Below are positions 9,801-18,363 of a stretch of DNA of 64,000 nt, piece after piece; position 1 is the stretch's first letter; every line of letters begins with the position of its first letter. Source of the stretch: Clostridiales bacterium (GTDB lineage Bacteria; Bacillota; Clostridia; Lachnospirales; Lachnospiraceae); NCBI GenBank assembly GCA_021199255.1, contig JAJQIK010000036.1:62001-126000 (forward strand), given 5' to 3'. The notes under the pieces were generated by a model, which was not told the origin of the DNA, made no database searches, and saw nothing but the letters and a program-made list of their open reading frames with translations. The position numbers and the translations under genes are program-made.

Positions 9801-10294
9801 AGGACGGCAGAACCGTTGTGGTCGGCGGAATGATTACGGAGAAAAAGATTAAATATACCAAAAACGAAAAGGTCATGGCGTTTCTACAGCTAGAAGACCT
9901 GCTGGGAACCGTTGAGGTCATTGTTTTTCCGAGGGATTATGAGAAATACGGCAGCTTCCTTGCGGAGGACAATAAGGTCTTTATCAAAGGAAGGGCTTCA
10001 GTGGAGGAGGATCGGGACGGCAAGTTGATCTGCGAAAAAATCACTCCCTTTGAGGACGCGCCAAGGAAGCTTTGGATTAAGTTCGCCACGAAGGAGGCTT
10101 ATGAGAGTAAAAAAACGGTTCTGTTTGAGAATTTAAAGGAATCGGAAGGAAATGACAGTGTTGTCATTTATGTGGAAAGCCCCAGATCCATGAACCGTCT
10201 GGGAGCGGGCTGGAACGTCAGCGCGAAGGGCGATTTCCTCGTCCGGCTGGAAGCGTTGTTTGGCAAGGAGAATGTGAAGGTGGTAGCGCAGTAA
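6839..10294 (+). CDS. dnaE: DNA polymerase III alpha subunit, DnaE type
   Basis: A 1151-residue replicative polymerase of the DnaE branch, not PolC. The PHP domain is N-terminal (VHLHVHTEYSLLDG, then AITDHGVMYG). The polymerase palm contains PDIDVDF, with catalytic Asp at about 397 and 399. Tandem helix-hairpin-helix and beta-clamp binding regions follow, with QLSLFD near residue 915. The C-terminal OB-fold runs from about residue 995 (VVVGGMITEKKIKYTKN). In Firmicutes this enzyme extends RNA primers before handing over to PolC. The gene is monocistronic in layout, between its own promoter and pfkA. Length is normal and no frameshift is seen. Confidence 0.96.
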   Translation: MAFVHLHVHTEYSLLDGSNKIKEYVKRVKELGMDSAAITDHGVMYGAIDFYKAAKEAGINPIIGCEVYVAPRSRFDRELAGGEDRYYHLVLLAENNTGYANLMKIVSKGFTEGYYYRPRVDFEVLQEYHEGIIALSACLAGEVPRLIQKGLLEEAKKTARKFEACFGKGNYFLELQDHGIPAQQTVNSALLNMSRELDIPLVATNDVHYTYAEDAQPHDILLCLQTGKKLADQDRMRYEGGQYYVKSEEEMKGLFPYAWEAVENTQRIADRCHVEIEFGHYKVPHYQVPEGYDSWTYLNKLCRDGMAERYPDDDGGLRKRLEYELDIIRTMGFVDYFLIVWDYINYCRENGIAVGPGRGSAAGSIVSYCLKITNIDPIQYNLLFERFLNPERVSMPDIDVDFCFERRQEVIDYVGHKYGQDKVVQIVTFGTMAAKGVIRDVGRVMDLPYAYVDGIAKMIPNELNITIDRALEMNPEFKKLYREDEQVHTLIDMCKRLEGLPRHTSMHAAGVVICPDSADNFVPLSRGSDGSITTQFPMTTIEELGLLKMDFLGLRTLTVIQNAVNMVEKSTGVFIDVEQLDYNDQDVLASIGTGRTDGVFQLESAGMKSFMKELKPRSLEDIIAGISLYRPGPMDFIPKYIQGKNDPASVTYDCPQLEPILAPTYGCIVYQEQVMQIVRELGGYTMGRSDLVRRAMSKKKQYVMEQERKNFTYGNPEEGVPGCVANGISAEVANHIYDTMMDFAKYAFNKSHAACYAVVAYQTAYLKYYHPVEFMAALMTSVIDNPRKVSEYIMTCRGMGIQILPPDINEGEIGFSVSGNQIRYALTAIKSVGRPVIDAVVRERNERGSYANLKDFISRVADKEVNKRAIENFIKAGALDSLGGTRKQFMSVYVQIMDSISQDKKNNMAGQLSLFDIVSEEEKEAYEVRLPDVGEYSKEMKLAFEKEVLGIYVSGHPLEEYQELWRKNITNTTADFALDEEANTTAVEDGRTVVVGGMITEKKIKYTKNEKVMAFLQLEDLLGTVEVIVFPRDYEKYGSFLAEDNKVFIKGRASVEEDRDGKLICEKITPFEDAPRKLWIKFATKEAYESKKTVLFENLKESEGNDSVVIYVESPRSMNRLGAGWNVSAKGDFLVRLEALFGKENVKVVAQ

Positions 10295-10302
10295 CAAAGA
10301 TG

Positions 10303-10331
10303 TTGAAAACCTGCTGCCTTTAGAGTAGAAT
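10303..10331 (+). promoter_or_regulatory. Sigma-A promoter of pfkA
   Basis: TTGAAA (10303-10308), a 17-base spacer and TAGAAT (10326-10331), about 20 bases before the pfkA start. Confidence 0.55.
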
Positions 10332-10352
10332 ACAAATAGAATGGAGGAGAAA

Positions 10353-11327
<975 letters not shown>

Positions 11328-11348
11328 CAGAACAATCACTGTTCCATA

Positions 11349-11383
11349 AAGTCCCCGCAGGCGGTGCGTTTGCGGGGACTTTA
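11349..11383 (+). terminator. GC-rich hairpin after pfkA
   Basis: AAGTCCCCGCA (11349-11359) pairs perfectly with TGCGGGGACTT (11371-11381) across an 11-base loop. The T run is poor, so termination may be partial or bidirectional. Confidence 0.65.
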
Positions 11384-11420
11384 TCAAGTATAAGGCGCAA
11401 ATGGCAGAATGAGGGAAACT

Positions 11421-12215
11421 ATGATTACAAGTCTTAGTAACAGATCCGTCAAAGAGGTGGTGCAGCTGTCTGGTAAAGCCAGAGAACGCAATCAGCAGGA
11501 TCTCTTTGTCGTGGAGGGAATGAAAATGTTCGGGGAAGCTCCCGCCGGACGGATTCGAAAGGTATATATATCCCAGAGCATGGAGAAGGAAGTATACCGC
11601 AGGTATGAGAAGAAGCTTGCAGGCTTGAATTGTGAGCTGGTGGCAGACGAGGTGTTTGCGAAAATGTCCGATACGAAGAGTCCTCAGGGGATTCTTTGCC
11701 TGGTGAGGCAATATCACTATCAAATCGAGCAGCTTCTCGCCCAAAAAGAAGAAAAACAACTGTTATTAATTGTTCTGGAGGATATTCAGGATCCCGGAAA
11801 TCTGGGAACTATTATCAGAACAGGAGAGGGCGCCGGGGTGAATGGCGTGATTATGAGCGGCCGAACCGCGGACATTTATAATCCCAAAACGATTCGCTCT
11901 ACGATGGGTTCTGTCTACCGGGTGCCCTTTCTTTACACGCAGGATATCCGGCAAACCATTCAGGAGCTGCAGAATCAGGGCGTTGCCGTGTATGCGGCGC
12001 ATCTGGGCGGAAGCGGATATTATGACGAATATGATTATAGAAATCCTACCGCTTTTCTGCTTGGAAACGAGGGAAACGGACTGCGGGAAGCCACGGCGGA
12101 ATGTGCCGACGCCTGTGTGAAAATTCCCATGGAGGGAAGGGTAGAATCGCTGAATGTGGCGGCGGCCTCTGCCGTCCTGATGTATGAAGCATACAGACAG
12201 CGCAGGCAGATTTGA
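11421..12215 (+). CDS. TrmH/SpoU-family RNA 2'-O-ribose methyltransferase
   Basis: A 264-residue SPOUT methyltransferase of the TrmH/RlmB group, which transfers a methyl group from SAM to ribose 2'-OH in rRNA or tRNA. The N-terminal RNA-binding substrate domain (about 1-95) is followed by the knotted catalytic domain. Motif 1 is DPGNLGTIIRTGEGAGV, motif 2 is GNEGNGL and motif 3 is LNVAAASAVLMYE. The start at 11421 has GAGGGA six bases upstream and is better placed than the ATG at 11409. In Firmicutes such a gene often lies upstream of pheS; here it lies between pfkA and proC. The RNA target cannot be named from sequence. Confidence 0.88.
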   Translation: MITSLSNRSVKEVVQLSGKARERNQQDLFVVEGMKMFGEAPAGRIRKVYISQSMEKEVYRRYEKKLAGLNCELVADEVFAKMSDTKSPQGILCLVRQYHYQIEQLLAQKEEKQLLLIVLEDIQDPGNLGTIIRTGEGAGVNGVIMSGRTADIYNPKTIRSTMGSVYRVPFLYTQDIRQTIQELQNQGVAVYAAHLGGSGYYDEYDYRNPTAFLLGNEGNGLREATAECADACVKIPMEGRVESLNVAAASAVLMYEAYRQRRQI

Positions 12216-12241
12216 AGCCTTTTTCCAAAGCATGGGCAAAC

Positions 12242-12261
12242 TTATGACACTTGTGTCATAA
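12242..12261. promoter_or_regulatory. Perfect 9-base palindrome upstream of proC
   Basis: TTATGACAC (12242-12250) and its exact reverse complement GTGTCATAA (12253-12261) are separated by TT. It lies about 80 bases upstream of proC. There is no T run, and the symmetry and spacing look like a dimeric repressor operator. The regulator is not known. Confidence 0.5.
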
Positions 12262-12343
12262 TAGATGATTTACAAATCAGGAGAGATATTTTATAGAAGA
12301 AAAACAAAATTAAATTCAAATTTAACACGAAAGGAAGAGGAGT

Positions 12344-13138
12344 ATGAAGATTGGATTTATAGGGCTTGGGAACATGGCCAGAGCCATTATCGGCGGAATG
12401 TTGCGTAATGGAATGGCGGCTGCGGGAGATATCATCGGTTCTGCGAAAACGGAGCGCACGCGAAGCGAGGTGGAGTCGCAGCTTGGCATCGGCATAAGAG
12501 AATCAAATCTGGCGGTCGCAGAGGAAGCGGAGGTATTGGTGCTTGCCGTGAAGCCTCAGTTTTTGCAGGAAGTGATCGACGAAATCAAGGACGGCGTGAA
12601 GCCTGGGACGCTGGTGATCAGCATCGCCGCGGGAAAGACTCTCGCATGGCTCGAGCAGGCCTTTGGAAGAGAGATCAAGCTGGTTCGTTGTATGCCGAAC
12701 ACTCCGGCGTTGGTGGGAGAAGGCTGTACAGGCGTCTGTGTGAATGGAAGGGTGTCGCAGGAAGAAACAGACTATAGCGTCAGATTGATGGAGAGCTTCG
12801 GCAAGGCCAGTCTGGTGCCGGAATCACTGATGGATGTAGTGGGCGCGGTCAGCGGCAGCTCCCCGGCATATGTGTTTATGTTCATTGAGGCTATGGCGGA
12901 CGCGGCGGTGGCGGCCGGTATGCCCCGAACCCAGGCCTATGAATTTGCGGCGCAGGCGGTTTACGGTTCGGCCAAGCTGGCGCTGGAAAGCGGCAGACAC
13001 CCCGGCGCGCTGAAGGACATGGTCTGTTCGCCGGGAGGGACGACCATAGAGGGGGTACGCATCTTAGAGGAAAAAGGAATGCGCGGCGCGGTGATGGACG
13101 CCCTTCTCGCCGCGGTGGAAAAATCAAAAAAATTGTGA
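12344..13138 (+). CDS. proC: Pyrroline-5-carboxylate reductase
   Basis: A 264-residue cytosolic enzyme reducing pyrroline-5-carboxylate to proline with NAD(P)H. The Rossmann motif GFIGLGNMARAIIGG is N-terminal. The helical C-terminal half has the signature SGSSPAYVFMFIEAMADAAV and the PGGTTIEGV active-site strand. The start has a good GGAAGAGG ribosome binding site. Length is standard (about 260-275). The upstream palindrome could regulate it. Confidence 0.95.
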   Translation: MKIGFIGLGNMARAIIGGMLRNGMAAAGDIIGSAKTERTRSEVESQLGIGIRESNLAVAEEAEVLVLAVKPQFLQEVIDEIKDGVKPGTLVISIAAGKTLAWLEQAFGREIKLVRCMPNTPALVGEGCTGVCVNGRVSQEETDYSVRLMESFGKASLVPESLMDVVGAVSGSSPAYVFMFIEAMADAAVAAGMPRTQAYEFAAQAVYGSAKLALESGRHPGALKDMVCSPGGTTIEGVRILEEKGMRGAVMDALLAAVEKSKKL

Positions 13139-13186
13139 TAACAATGCATTATAATAACGCATAAAGCCGGGACAAGCTGCATAAAC

Positions 13187-13215
13187 TTGACAAAGGATAG
13201 GTGTTTTGCTAAAAT
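13187..13215 (+). promoter_or_regulatory. Sigma-A promoter of the SleB-like hydrolase gene
   Basis: A consensus TTGACA (13187-13192), a 17-base spacer and TAAAAT (13210-13215), 60 bases before the start codon. Confidence 0.75.
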
Positions 13216-13230
13216 TATCCAAAATTTAGA

Positions 13231-13247
13231 TGTAACAATTTTGTAAC
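13231..13247 (+). promoter_or_regulatory. WalR-type direct repeat (TGTAAC-N5-TGTAAC)
   Basis: TGTAAC at 13231-13236 and again at 13242-13247 with a five-base gap fits the WalR consensus TGTWAH-N5-TGTWAH perfectly. It lies 16 bases after the -10 hexamer, inside the transcribed leader, which would suit repression. The same arrangement occurs before the other wall hydrolase gene of this window. Confidence 0.6.
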
Positions 13248-13274
13248 AATCTATTCATAATTGGAGGAGCAAAT

Positions 13275-14348
13275 ATGCTGAAAGGCAGAAGTTATATTCT
13301 GATCCTCAGCCTTATTCTGAGTCTTGGTATGCTGGTTAGCTTGTCCATGGAGGCAAAGGCATCTTCCAGAAAGGATTATCTGGATTCGCTGAATGTGGGC
13401 ATTTCGCAGATTGTAGATCCTACTGCAGGCGCTTCGAATGAAAAGGCGATTGAAGAACTGACTCAGATGCTGGAGGAGAACAGCTTAAAGGAAGCTGAAT
13501 CGGATCTTGTCATGGTCAATGTTCAGGTGGCCATGAACGTAAGGGCGGAAGCCTCAGAGGATTCGGAGAAGGTTGGCGTACTGTACAAGGACTGCGGCGG
13601 CAGGATTCTGGAGCGTAAGGATGGCTGGACCAGGCTGAAGAGCGGCGATCTGGTGGGCTGGGCCAGCGATGAATATCTTCTTTTTGGAGAAGACGCCGAG
13701 GCTATGGCCAATGAAGTGGGCAACCTGATCGTCACCATTGAGACGGAAACGCTGTGTGTGCGCAGGGAGCCGGATAGCGATGGGGAAGTGCTGGGGCTGA
13801 TGGCGCAGGACGACGAGTTAGAGATTATAGAAGAATTAAACGAGGATTGGATCAGCGTAGAGTATGGCGAAGATGTGGGCTATGTTTCCGCGGAATATGT
13901 CAATCTGGATTTCCACATCGACGAGGGCGAGACGCTGGTTGCTATCAGGAAGCGGGAGGAAGCGGAGCGTCAGGCGAAGCTCACAGCCAACCAGGGAGCC
14001 GTAGTGGTGGGCGGCGACGATACCAGGCTTCTGGCGGCGCTGATCTATTGCGAATCGGGCAATGAAACCTATAACGGGCAGTTGGCCGTAGGCGCTGTTG
14101 TGATGAACCGCGTCAGGAGCGGAGCCTATCCCAATACTGTTTCCGGCGTTATTTTTGCGTCCGGGCAGTTTACGCCGGCATTGAACGGCAAGGTAGCCAG
14201 GGTCTATACTGACGGCAATATCCCGGAAAGCTGTTATCAGGCTGCGGCCGCGGCTATCAACGGAGAGACGAATGTGGGCGACGCGACGCACTTTAGAAGA
14301 GCGGGATACCATGAGGGAATCCAGATCGACCATCAGGTTTTCTGGTAA
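13275..14348 (+). CDS. Secreted SH3-SH3-SleB-type cell wall hydrolase
   Basis: A 357-residue exported protein. A signal peptide (about 1-30, ending SMEAKASS) is followed by two bacterial SH3 domains (about 75-140 and 154-215) that probably hold the enzyme to the wall. A short helical linker leads to a C-terminal Hydrolase_2/SleB domain (about 250-357). Its conserved start LAALIYCESGNE contains the presumed catalytic Glu, and it ends in THF and HQVFW. SleB-type enzymes are lytic transglycosylases acting on spore cortex or vegetative wall. The SH3 arrangement and the WalR-like site favour a vegetative role, but that is inference. Confidence 0.9.
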   Translation: MLKGRSYILILSLILSLGMLVSLSMEAKASSRKDYLDSLNVGISQIVDPTAGASNEKAIEELTQMLEENSLKEAESDLVMVNVQVAMNVRAEASEDSEKVGVLYKDCGGRILERKDGWTRLKSGDLVGWASDEYLLFGEDAEAMANEVGNLIVTIETETLCVRREPDSDGEVLGLMAQDDELEIIEELNEDWISVEYGEDVGYVSAEYVNLDFHIDEGETLVAIRKREEAERQAKLTANQGAVVVGGDDTRLLAALIYCESGNETYNGQLAVGAVVMNRVRSGAYPNTVSGVIFASGQFTPALNGKVARVYTDGNIPESCYQAAAAAINGETNVGDATHFRRAGYHEGIQIDHQVFW

Positions 14349-14394
14349 GCTGGGCCGTGACGTTTTTCAGAACTTTTATAAGAAGAGAATTTGG

Positions 14395-14423
14395 TTGCCA
14401 GTTGGGGGATAATATAGTAAAAT
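14395..14423 (+). promoter_or_regulatory. Sigma-A promoter of the nfeD-SPFH operon
   Basis: TTGCCA (14395-14400), a 17-base spacer and TAAAAT (14418-14423), 33 bases before the NfeD start. Confidence 0.6.
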
Positions 14424-14455
14424 AACTGTATTGCGGAAGAAAGGAGTGAGGAATT

Positions 14456-14911
14456 GTGGCGGATATGAATATGACGCTTTTCTGGTTGGCTGTTCTTGTC
14501 GTGCTGGTTGTCATTGAATTGGTCACGATGGGTCTCACTACGATATGGTTCGCAGGCGGGGCGCTTGCAGCGGCAATCGTCTCTTTGCTCAGGGCGCCGT
14601 TTTCCCTACAGGTCATTCTGTTTCTTGCAGTATCCGTAGTCCTTTTGTTCTTTACGCGGCCGCTGGCGGTTAAGTACTTTAACAAGGATCGGATCAGAAC
14701 CAATGCGGAGAGTCTGGTAGGACGTCAGGCGATCGTAATCAGTGAGATTGATAATCTGCAGGGAACAGGACAGGTCAACGTGGGCGGTATGGAGTGGTCT
14801 GCCAGAACCAAAGAAGACGGCGTGACGCTGCCGGTAGGTACGGTGGCGACCGTGTTGGCTATTAATGGCGTAAAGCTTGTTGTAGAAGAAAGAAACGGGA
14901 AAGAGGTATAG
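14456..14911 (+). CDS. NfeD-like membrane protein
   Basis: A 151-residue protein with two or three membrane segments in its first 70 residues (FWLAVLVVLVVIELVTMG, then IVSLLRAPF and VILFLAVSVVLLFF). An OB-fold NfeD C-terminal domain follows (GRQAIVISEIDNLQGTGQVNVGG, WSART). The start is GTG at 14456 with AAAGGAG upstream. NfeD proteins pair with SPFH (flotillin/stomatin) partners in membrane microdomains, and the SPFH gene begins one base after this stop codon, which supports joint function. Confidence 0.9.
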   Translation: MADMNMTLFWLAVLVVLVVIELVTMGLTTIWFAGGALAAAIVSLLRAPFSLQVILFLAVSVVLLFFTRPLAVKYFNKDRIRTNAESLVGRQAIVISEIDNLQGTGQVNVGGMEWSARTKEDGVTLPVGTVATVLAINGVKLVVEERNGKEV

Positions 14912-14912
14912 A

Positions 14913-15833
14913 ATGAGTGGAATTATTGCGTTAGTTATCGTTTTGATTTTAATAGTTTTGATCTTGTTATCCTGTATCAAGATCGTACCTCAGGCGCATG
15001 CCTATGTGGTAGAAAGACTGGGCGCTTACCAGCAGACCTGGTCGGTGGGGCTCCATCTCAAGGTTCCTTTTATTGATAAGGTAGCCAAGAGAGTGATTTT
15101 AAAGGAGCAGGTGGTGGACTTTGCACCCCAGCCGGTGATTACCAAGGATAACGTAACCATGAGAATCGATACGGTCGTGTTTTTCCAGATTACGGATCCG
15201 AAGCTGTTTGCCTACGGCGTGGAGAATCCTATTATGGCGATTGAGAATCTGACGGCCACTACCCTTAGGAATATTATCGGCGAGATGGAGCTGGATCAGA
15301 CGCTGACCTCCAGAGAGGTGATTAATACCAAGATGAGGGCTTCTCTTGATATCGCCACAGACCCCTGGGGGATCAAGGTAAACCGTGTGGAGCTTAAGAA
15401 TATTATCCCTCCGGCGGCCATTCAGGACGCCATGGAGAAACAGATGAAAGCGGAGCGTGAACGCCGGGAGGCTATTCTGCGTGCGGAAGGTGAGAAGAAG
15501 TCTACGGTCCTGGTTGCGGAAGGTAAGAAGGAATCCGCCATTTTGGAGGCTGAGGCTGAGAAGCAGTCCGCTATCCTGCGCGCTGAGGCGCAGAAGGAGA
15601 AGATGATCCGTGAGTCGGAGGGCGAGGCGGCAGCTATTTTGAAGGTGCAGCAGGCCACCGCCGACGGTATCAGAATGATTCGCGAGGCAGGCGCGGATGA
15701 GGCCGTCCTTAAGATTAAGAGTCTGGAAGCGTTCGAGAAGGCTGCGGACGGTCAGGCTACGAAGATTATTATCCCTTCCGAGATTCAGGGAATTGCAGGA
15801 CTTGCCGCTTCCGTCAAAGAGGTATTAAAGTAG
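14913..15833 (+). CDS. SPFH/band 7 (stomatin-like) membrane scaffold protein
   Basis: A 306-residue protein with one N-terminal membrane segment (about 2-24). The SPFH domain (about 25-185) starts KIVPQAHAYVVERLG. A long charged coiled coil (about 170-260) has repeated AILRAEGEK/ILEAEAEK units, and a hydrophobic tail follows. This is the QmcA/stomatin layout. Such proteins oligomerise and organise membrane domains or proteases. Translational coupling to NfeD is likely from the one-base gap. Function beyond scaffolding is not readable. Confidence 0.93.
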   Translation: MSGIIALVIVLILIVLILLSCIKIVPQAHAYVVERLGAYQQTWSVGLHLKVPFIDKVAKRVILKEQVVDFAPQPVITKDNVTMRIDTVVFFQITDPKLFAYGVENPIMAIENLTATTLRNIIGEMELDQTLTSREVINTKMRASLDIATDPWGIKVNRVELKNIIPPAAIQDAMEKQMKAERERREAILRAEGEKKSTVLVAEGKKESAILEAEAEKQSAILRAEAQKEKMIRESEGEAAAILKVQQATADGIRMIREAGADEAVLKIKSLEAFEKAADGQATKIIIPSEIQGIAGLAASVKEVLK

Positions 15834-15859
15834 CGGCTGGTGTGAAAATGAGAGGATTC

Positions 15860-15886
15860 AAGGGCGGTTCTGTGGGAATCGCCCTT
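15860..15886 (+). terminator. Hairpin after the SPFH gene
   Basis: AAGGGCGGTT (15860-15869) pairs with AATCGCCCTT (15877-15886), with one G-U pair and a seven-base loop. The following ATCTTACGTTT is only moderately T rich. Confidence 0.55.
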
Positions 15887-15959
15887 ATCTTACGTTTGGT
15901 GAAGCAAAGCTGCGGCCTTAGGGGAACCAGAGAGGAACATGGAGAGAAAGGAAAAGAAT

Positions 15960-16958
15960 ATGAATTTAACAGGACGTCATTTTTTAAAGCTTCTGGATTA
16001 TACACCGGAAGAAATCATTTATATGCTGGATGTGGCGGCAGATTTAAAGGATAAGAAGAAAAAAGGGATTCCGGTGGATATACACAGAGGAAAGAACGTG
16101 GCCTTGATTTTTGAAAAAACCAGTACAAGAACCCGCTGTTCCTTTGAGGTGGCAGCCCATGACCTGGGCATGGGAACGACCTATTTAGATCCCACGGGTT
16201 CCCAGATAGGCAAGAAAGAAAGCATTGCGGATACGGCCAGAGTGTTGGGACGTATGTATGAAGGCATAGAGTACCGTGGCTTCGCGCAGGAGATTGTGGA
16301 GGAACTGGCGAAGTATGCGGGGGTGCCGGTATGGAACGGCCTTACCAATGAATTTCACCCCACGCAAATGCTGGCGGATCTTCTCACTATCCGGGAGCGC
16401 TTTGGGCATTTGCAGGGAATCCGGCTTACCTACATGGGAGACGCCCGTTATAATATGGGCAATTCCCTGATGGTTGCCTGCGCCAAGATGGGGATGTACT
16501 TTACCGCCTGCACCACGAAGAAATATTTCCCCGCAGAGGAGCTGGTACAAACCTGTCGGGAGATCGCGGCGCAGACAGGGGGCAGTGTTACGCTGACAGA
16601 GGACGTGAAAGCGGGCTGCAGCGGCGCAGATGTGATCTATACGGACGTATGGGTGTCCATGGGAGAACCGGCGGAGGTCTGGGAAGAGCGTCTTCGGGAT
16701 CTGACGCCCTATCAAGTGAACCGGCAGGCGATGGAATACGCAGGTGAAAGTGCGGTCTTTATGCACTGTCTCCCGGCATTTCATGATTTAGATACCGCCA
16801 TTGGCAGACAGATCAGCGAACAGTATGGCATCAGCGAGATGGAAGTGACGGACGAGGTCTTTGAATCTCCTTGCTCTATTGTGTTCGAAGAGGCGGAAAA
16901 CCGTATGCATACCATTAAAGCGGTTATGGCCGTGACGCTGGGGGAATATGCGTTGTAG
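15960..16958 (+). CDS. argF: Ornithine carbamoyltransferase
   Basis: A 332-residue enzyme making citrulline from ornithine and carbamoyl phosphate in arginine synthesis, or running in reverse in the arginine deiminase pathway. It has the carbamoyl phosphate motif [14 protein letters not shown], the [11 protein letters not shown] segment, the ornithine-binding D-x-x-x-S-M-G loop (DVWVSMG) and the HCLPAF motif. The ATG at 15960 ([11 protein letters not shown]), with GAGAGAAAGGA upstream, matches the family start better than the ATG at 15939. It stands without other arginine genes, so a biosynthetic or catabolic role cannot be decided here. Confidence 0.94.
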   Translation: MNLTGRHFLKLLDYTPEEIIYMLDVAADLKDKKKKGIPVDIHRGKNVALIFEKTSTRTRCSFEVAAHDLGMGTTYLDPTGSQIGKKESIADTARVLGRMYEGIEYRGFAQEIVEELAKYAGVPVWNGLTNEFHPTQMLADLLTIRERFGHLQGIRLTYMGDARYNMGNSLMVACAKMGMYFTACTTKKYFPAEELVQTCREIAAQTGGSVTLTEDVKAGCSGADVIYTDVWVSMGEPAEVWEERLRDLTPYQVNRQAMEYAGESAVFMHCLPAFHDLDTAIGRQISEQYGISEMEVTDEVFESPCSIVFEEAENRMHTIKAVMAVTLGEYAL

Positions 16959-17006
16959 GACTGCAAAAGCAATCGATTGTATCGCAGCAGATAAGGACGA
17001 TAAACC

Positions 17007-18014
17007 ATGAAAACAGATAAATCAGATATACTGACCTTGCTCAGGAGCAGCGGGGATTATGTGTCGGGTCAACAGATGTGCGATCAGTTCGGGGTTTCCC
17101 GCACGGCGGTATGGAAGGCCATGAATCAGTTAAAGGAAGAAGGATATCAGATCGAAGCCGTTCCGCGGAAGGGCTACCGTCTGTTGGAAAGCCCGGCGGA
17201 TATTCTCTCCCAGAGCGAGATCGCCAGCAGGCTGCATACGAAGTGGGCGGGCAGGAAGCTGTATTATGCCGCAGTCACCGGCTCCACCAACACGGACGCG
17301 AAACGCTATGCGGAAGAGGGGGAACCCCATGGAACTACCGTGGTCGCCGATATGCAGACGGCGGGCAAAGGGCGCCGGGGAAGAAAATGGCAGTCGCCCT
17401 CCGGGGTCAACGCCTATTTTACCATTCTTTTAAAGCCCTCCTTTGTGCCGGATAAGGCATCTATGCTGACACTGGTGATGGCTCTGAGCGTGGCGGAGGC
17501 AATCGAGGAGCTGACAGGCCTTCGGGCTGATATTAAGTGGCCTAATGACATTGTAATCCATAAGAAAAAGGTTGTCGGTATGTTGACGGAGATGAGTACA
17601 ACCCCGGAGATGGACGAGATTCAGTATGTGGCGATAGGCGTCGGCGTAAATGCCAATGCCCGCAGCGCAGAGGAATTTCCGGAGGAAATCAGACAGACGG
17701 CGACTTCGCTGAGAATCGAGAGCGGACGACAGATTAACAGAGCCGCTTTATTGGAGCGGATTCTGACACGGTTTGAGCGCCATTATGAACAGTTTGAGCA
17801 GACTCTGGATTTATCGGGACTGATCGACGCTTATCAGAAGCGTCTGGTGAATGTGGACGCTCAAGTCAGGGTTCTGGACCCGGCGGGAGAATATACCGGA
17901 ATTTCCAGAGGCGTCAGCAGGACGGGAGAACTGATCGTAGAGAAGGAAGACGGAAGCATAGTGAATGTCTATGCGGGAGAAGTGTCGGTGCGAGGTTTGT
18001 ATGGATATGTCTAA
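17007..18014 (+). CDS. birA: Bifunctional biotin-protein ligase / biotin repressor
   Basis: A 335-residue protein with an N-terminal winged helix (about 1-65: LLRSSGDYVSGQQMCDQFGVSRTAVWKAMNQL), a central ligase domain and a small C-terminal SH3-like domain. The ligase motif reads GKGRRGRKWQSP, followed by KWPNDI and GVGVNAN. It activates biotin to biotinyl-AMP, loads it onto acetyl-CoA carboxylase or other carboxylases, and as a dimer represses biotin genes. The stop overlaps the start of the next gene, so the two are translationally coupled. Confidence 0.95.
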   Translation: MKTDKSDILTLLRSSGDYVSGQQMCDQFGVSRTAVWKAMNQLKEEGYQIEAVPRKGYRLLESPADILSQSEIASRLHTKWAGRKLYYAAVTGSTNTDAKRYAEEGEPHGTTVVADMQTAGKGRRGRKWQSPSGVNAYFTILLKPSFVPDKASMLTLVMALSVAEAIEELTGLRADIKWPNDIVIHKKKVVGMLTEMSTTPEMDEIQYVAIGVGVNANARSAEEFPEEIRQTATSLRIESGRQINRAALLERILTRFERHYEQFEQTLDLSGLIDAYQKRLVNVDAQVRVLDPAGEYTGISRGVSRTGELIVEKEDGSIVNVYAGEVSVRGLYGYV

Positions 18015-18363
18015 AGAGAAAAGGACTGTACTCTGCGGCGCTAATGCCTATGAGCAGAAATACTATTTTAATAAAAAGTTTGCGGGGATTCCCCAATCCA
18101 TTCAGGAGGAACTGCACATTATCTGCGTGCTTTTTACGCAGGAGGTGGGAGGCATTTTCCTGATCGTGTTTGAAGAGGACGGCAGTATCGCGCTGGAAAC
18201 CGACGCACAGGAGGATGACCTGCTCTATGATGAGATTGGCAGCGGGCTGCTGGTGGGGGAAGTCCGCAGAAACAGGCAGGAGCTGTTAGAATCCTTGCAG
18301 TTATATTACAGAGCCTTTATTCTCCGCGAAGGAGCGGGAGAAGAAGCGGGGTTGTCCATATGA
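18001..18363 (+). CDS. DUF6145-like small cytosolic protein
   Basis: A 120-residue acidic protein (core KYYFNKKFAGIPQSIQEEL, then VLFTQEVGGIFLIVFEEDGSI) that I assign tentatively to DUF6145, a family from Lachnospiraceae. No membrane segment and no catalytic motif are seen. The start at 18001 has CGAGG five bases upstream; the ATG at 18007 is also possible. It overlaps birA by 14 bases and dus by 4 bases (ATGA), so the three genes form a coupled operon. Function unknown. Confidence 0.75.
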   Translation: MDMSKEKRTVLCGANAYEQKYYFNKKFAGIPQSIQEELHIICVLFTQEVGGIFLIVFEEDGSIALETDAQEDDLLYDEIGSGLLVGEVRRNRQELLESLQLYYRAFILREGAGEEAGLSI

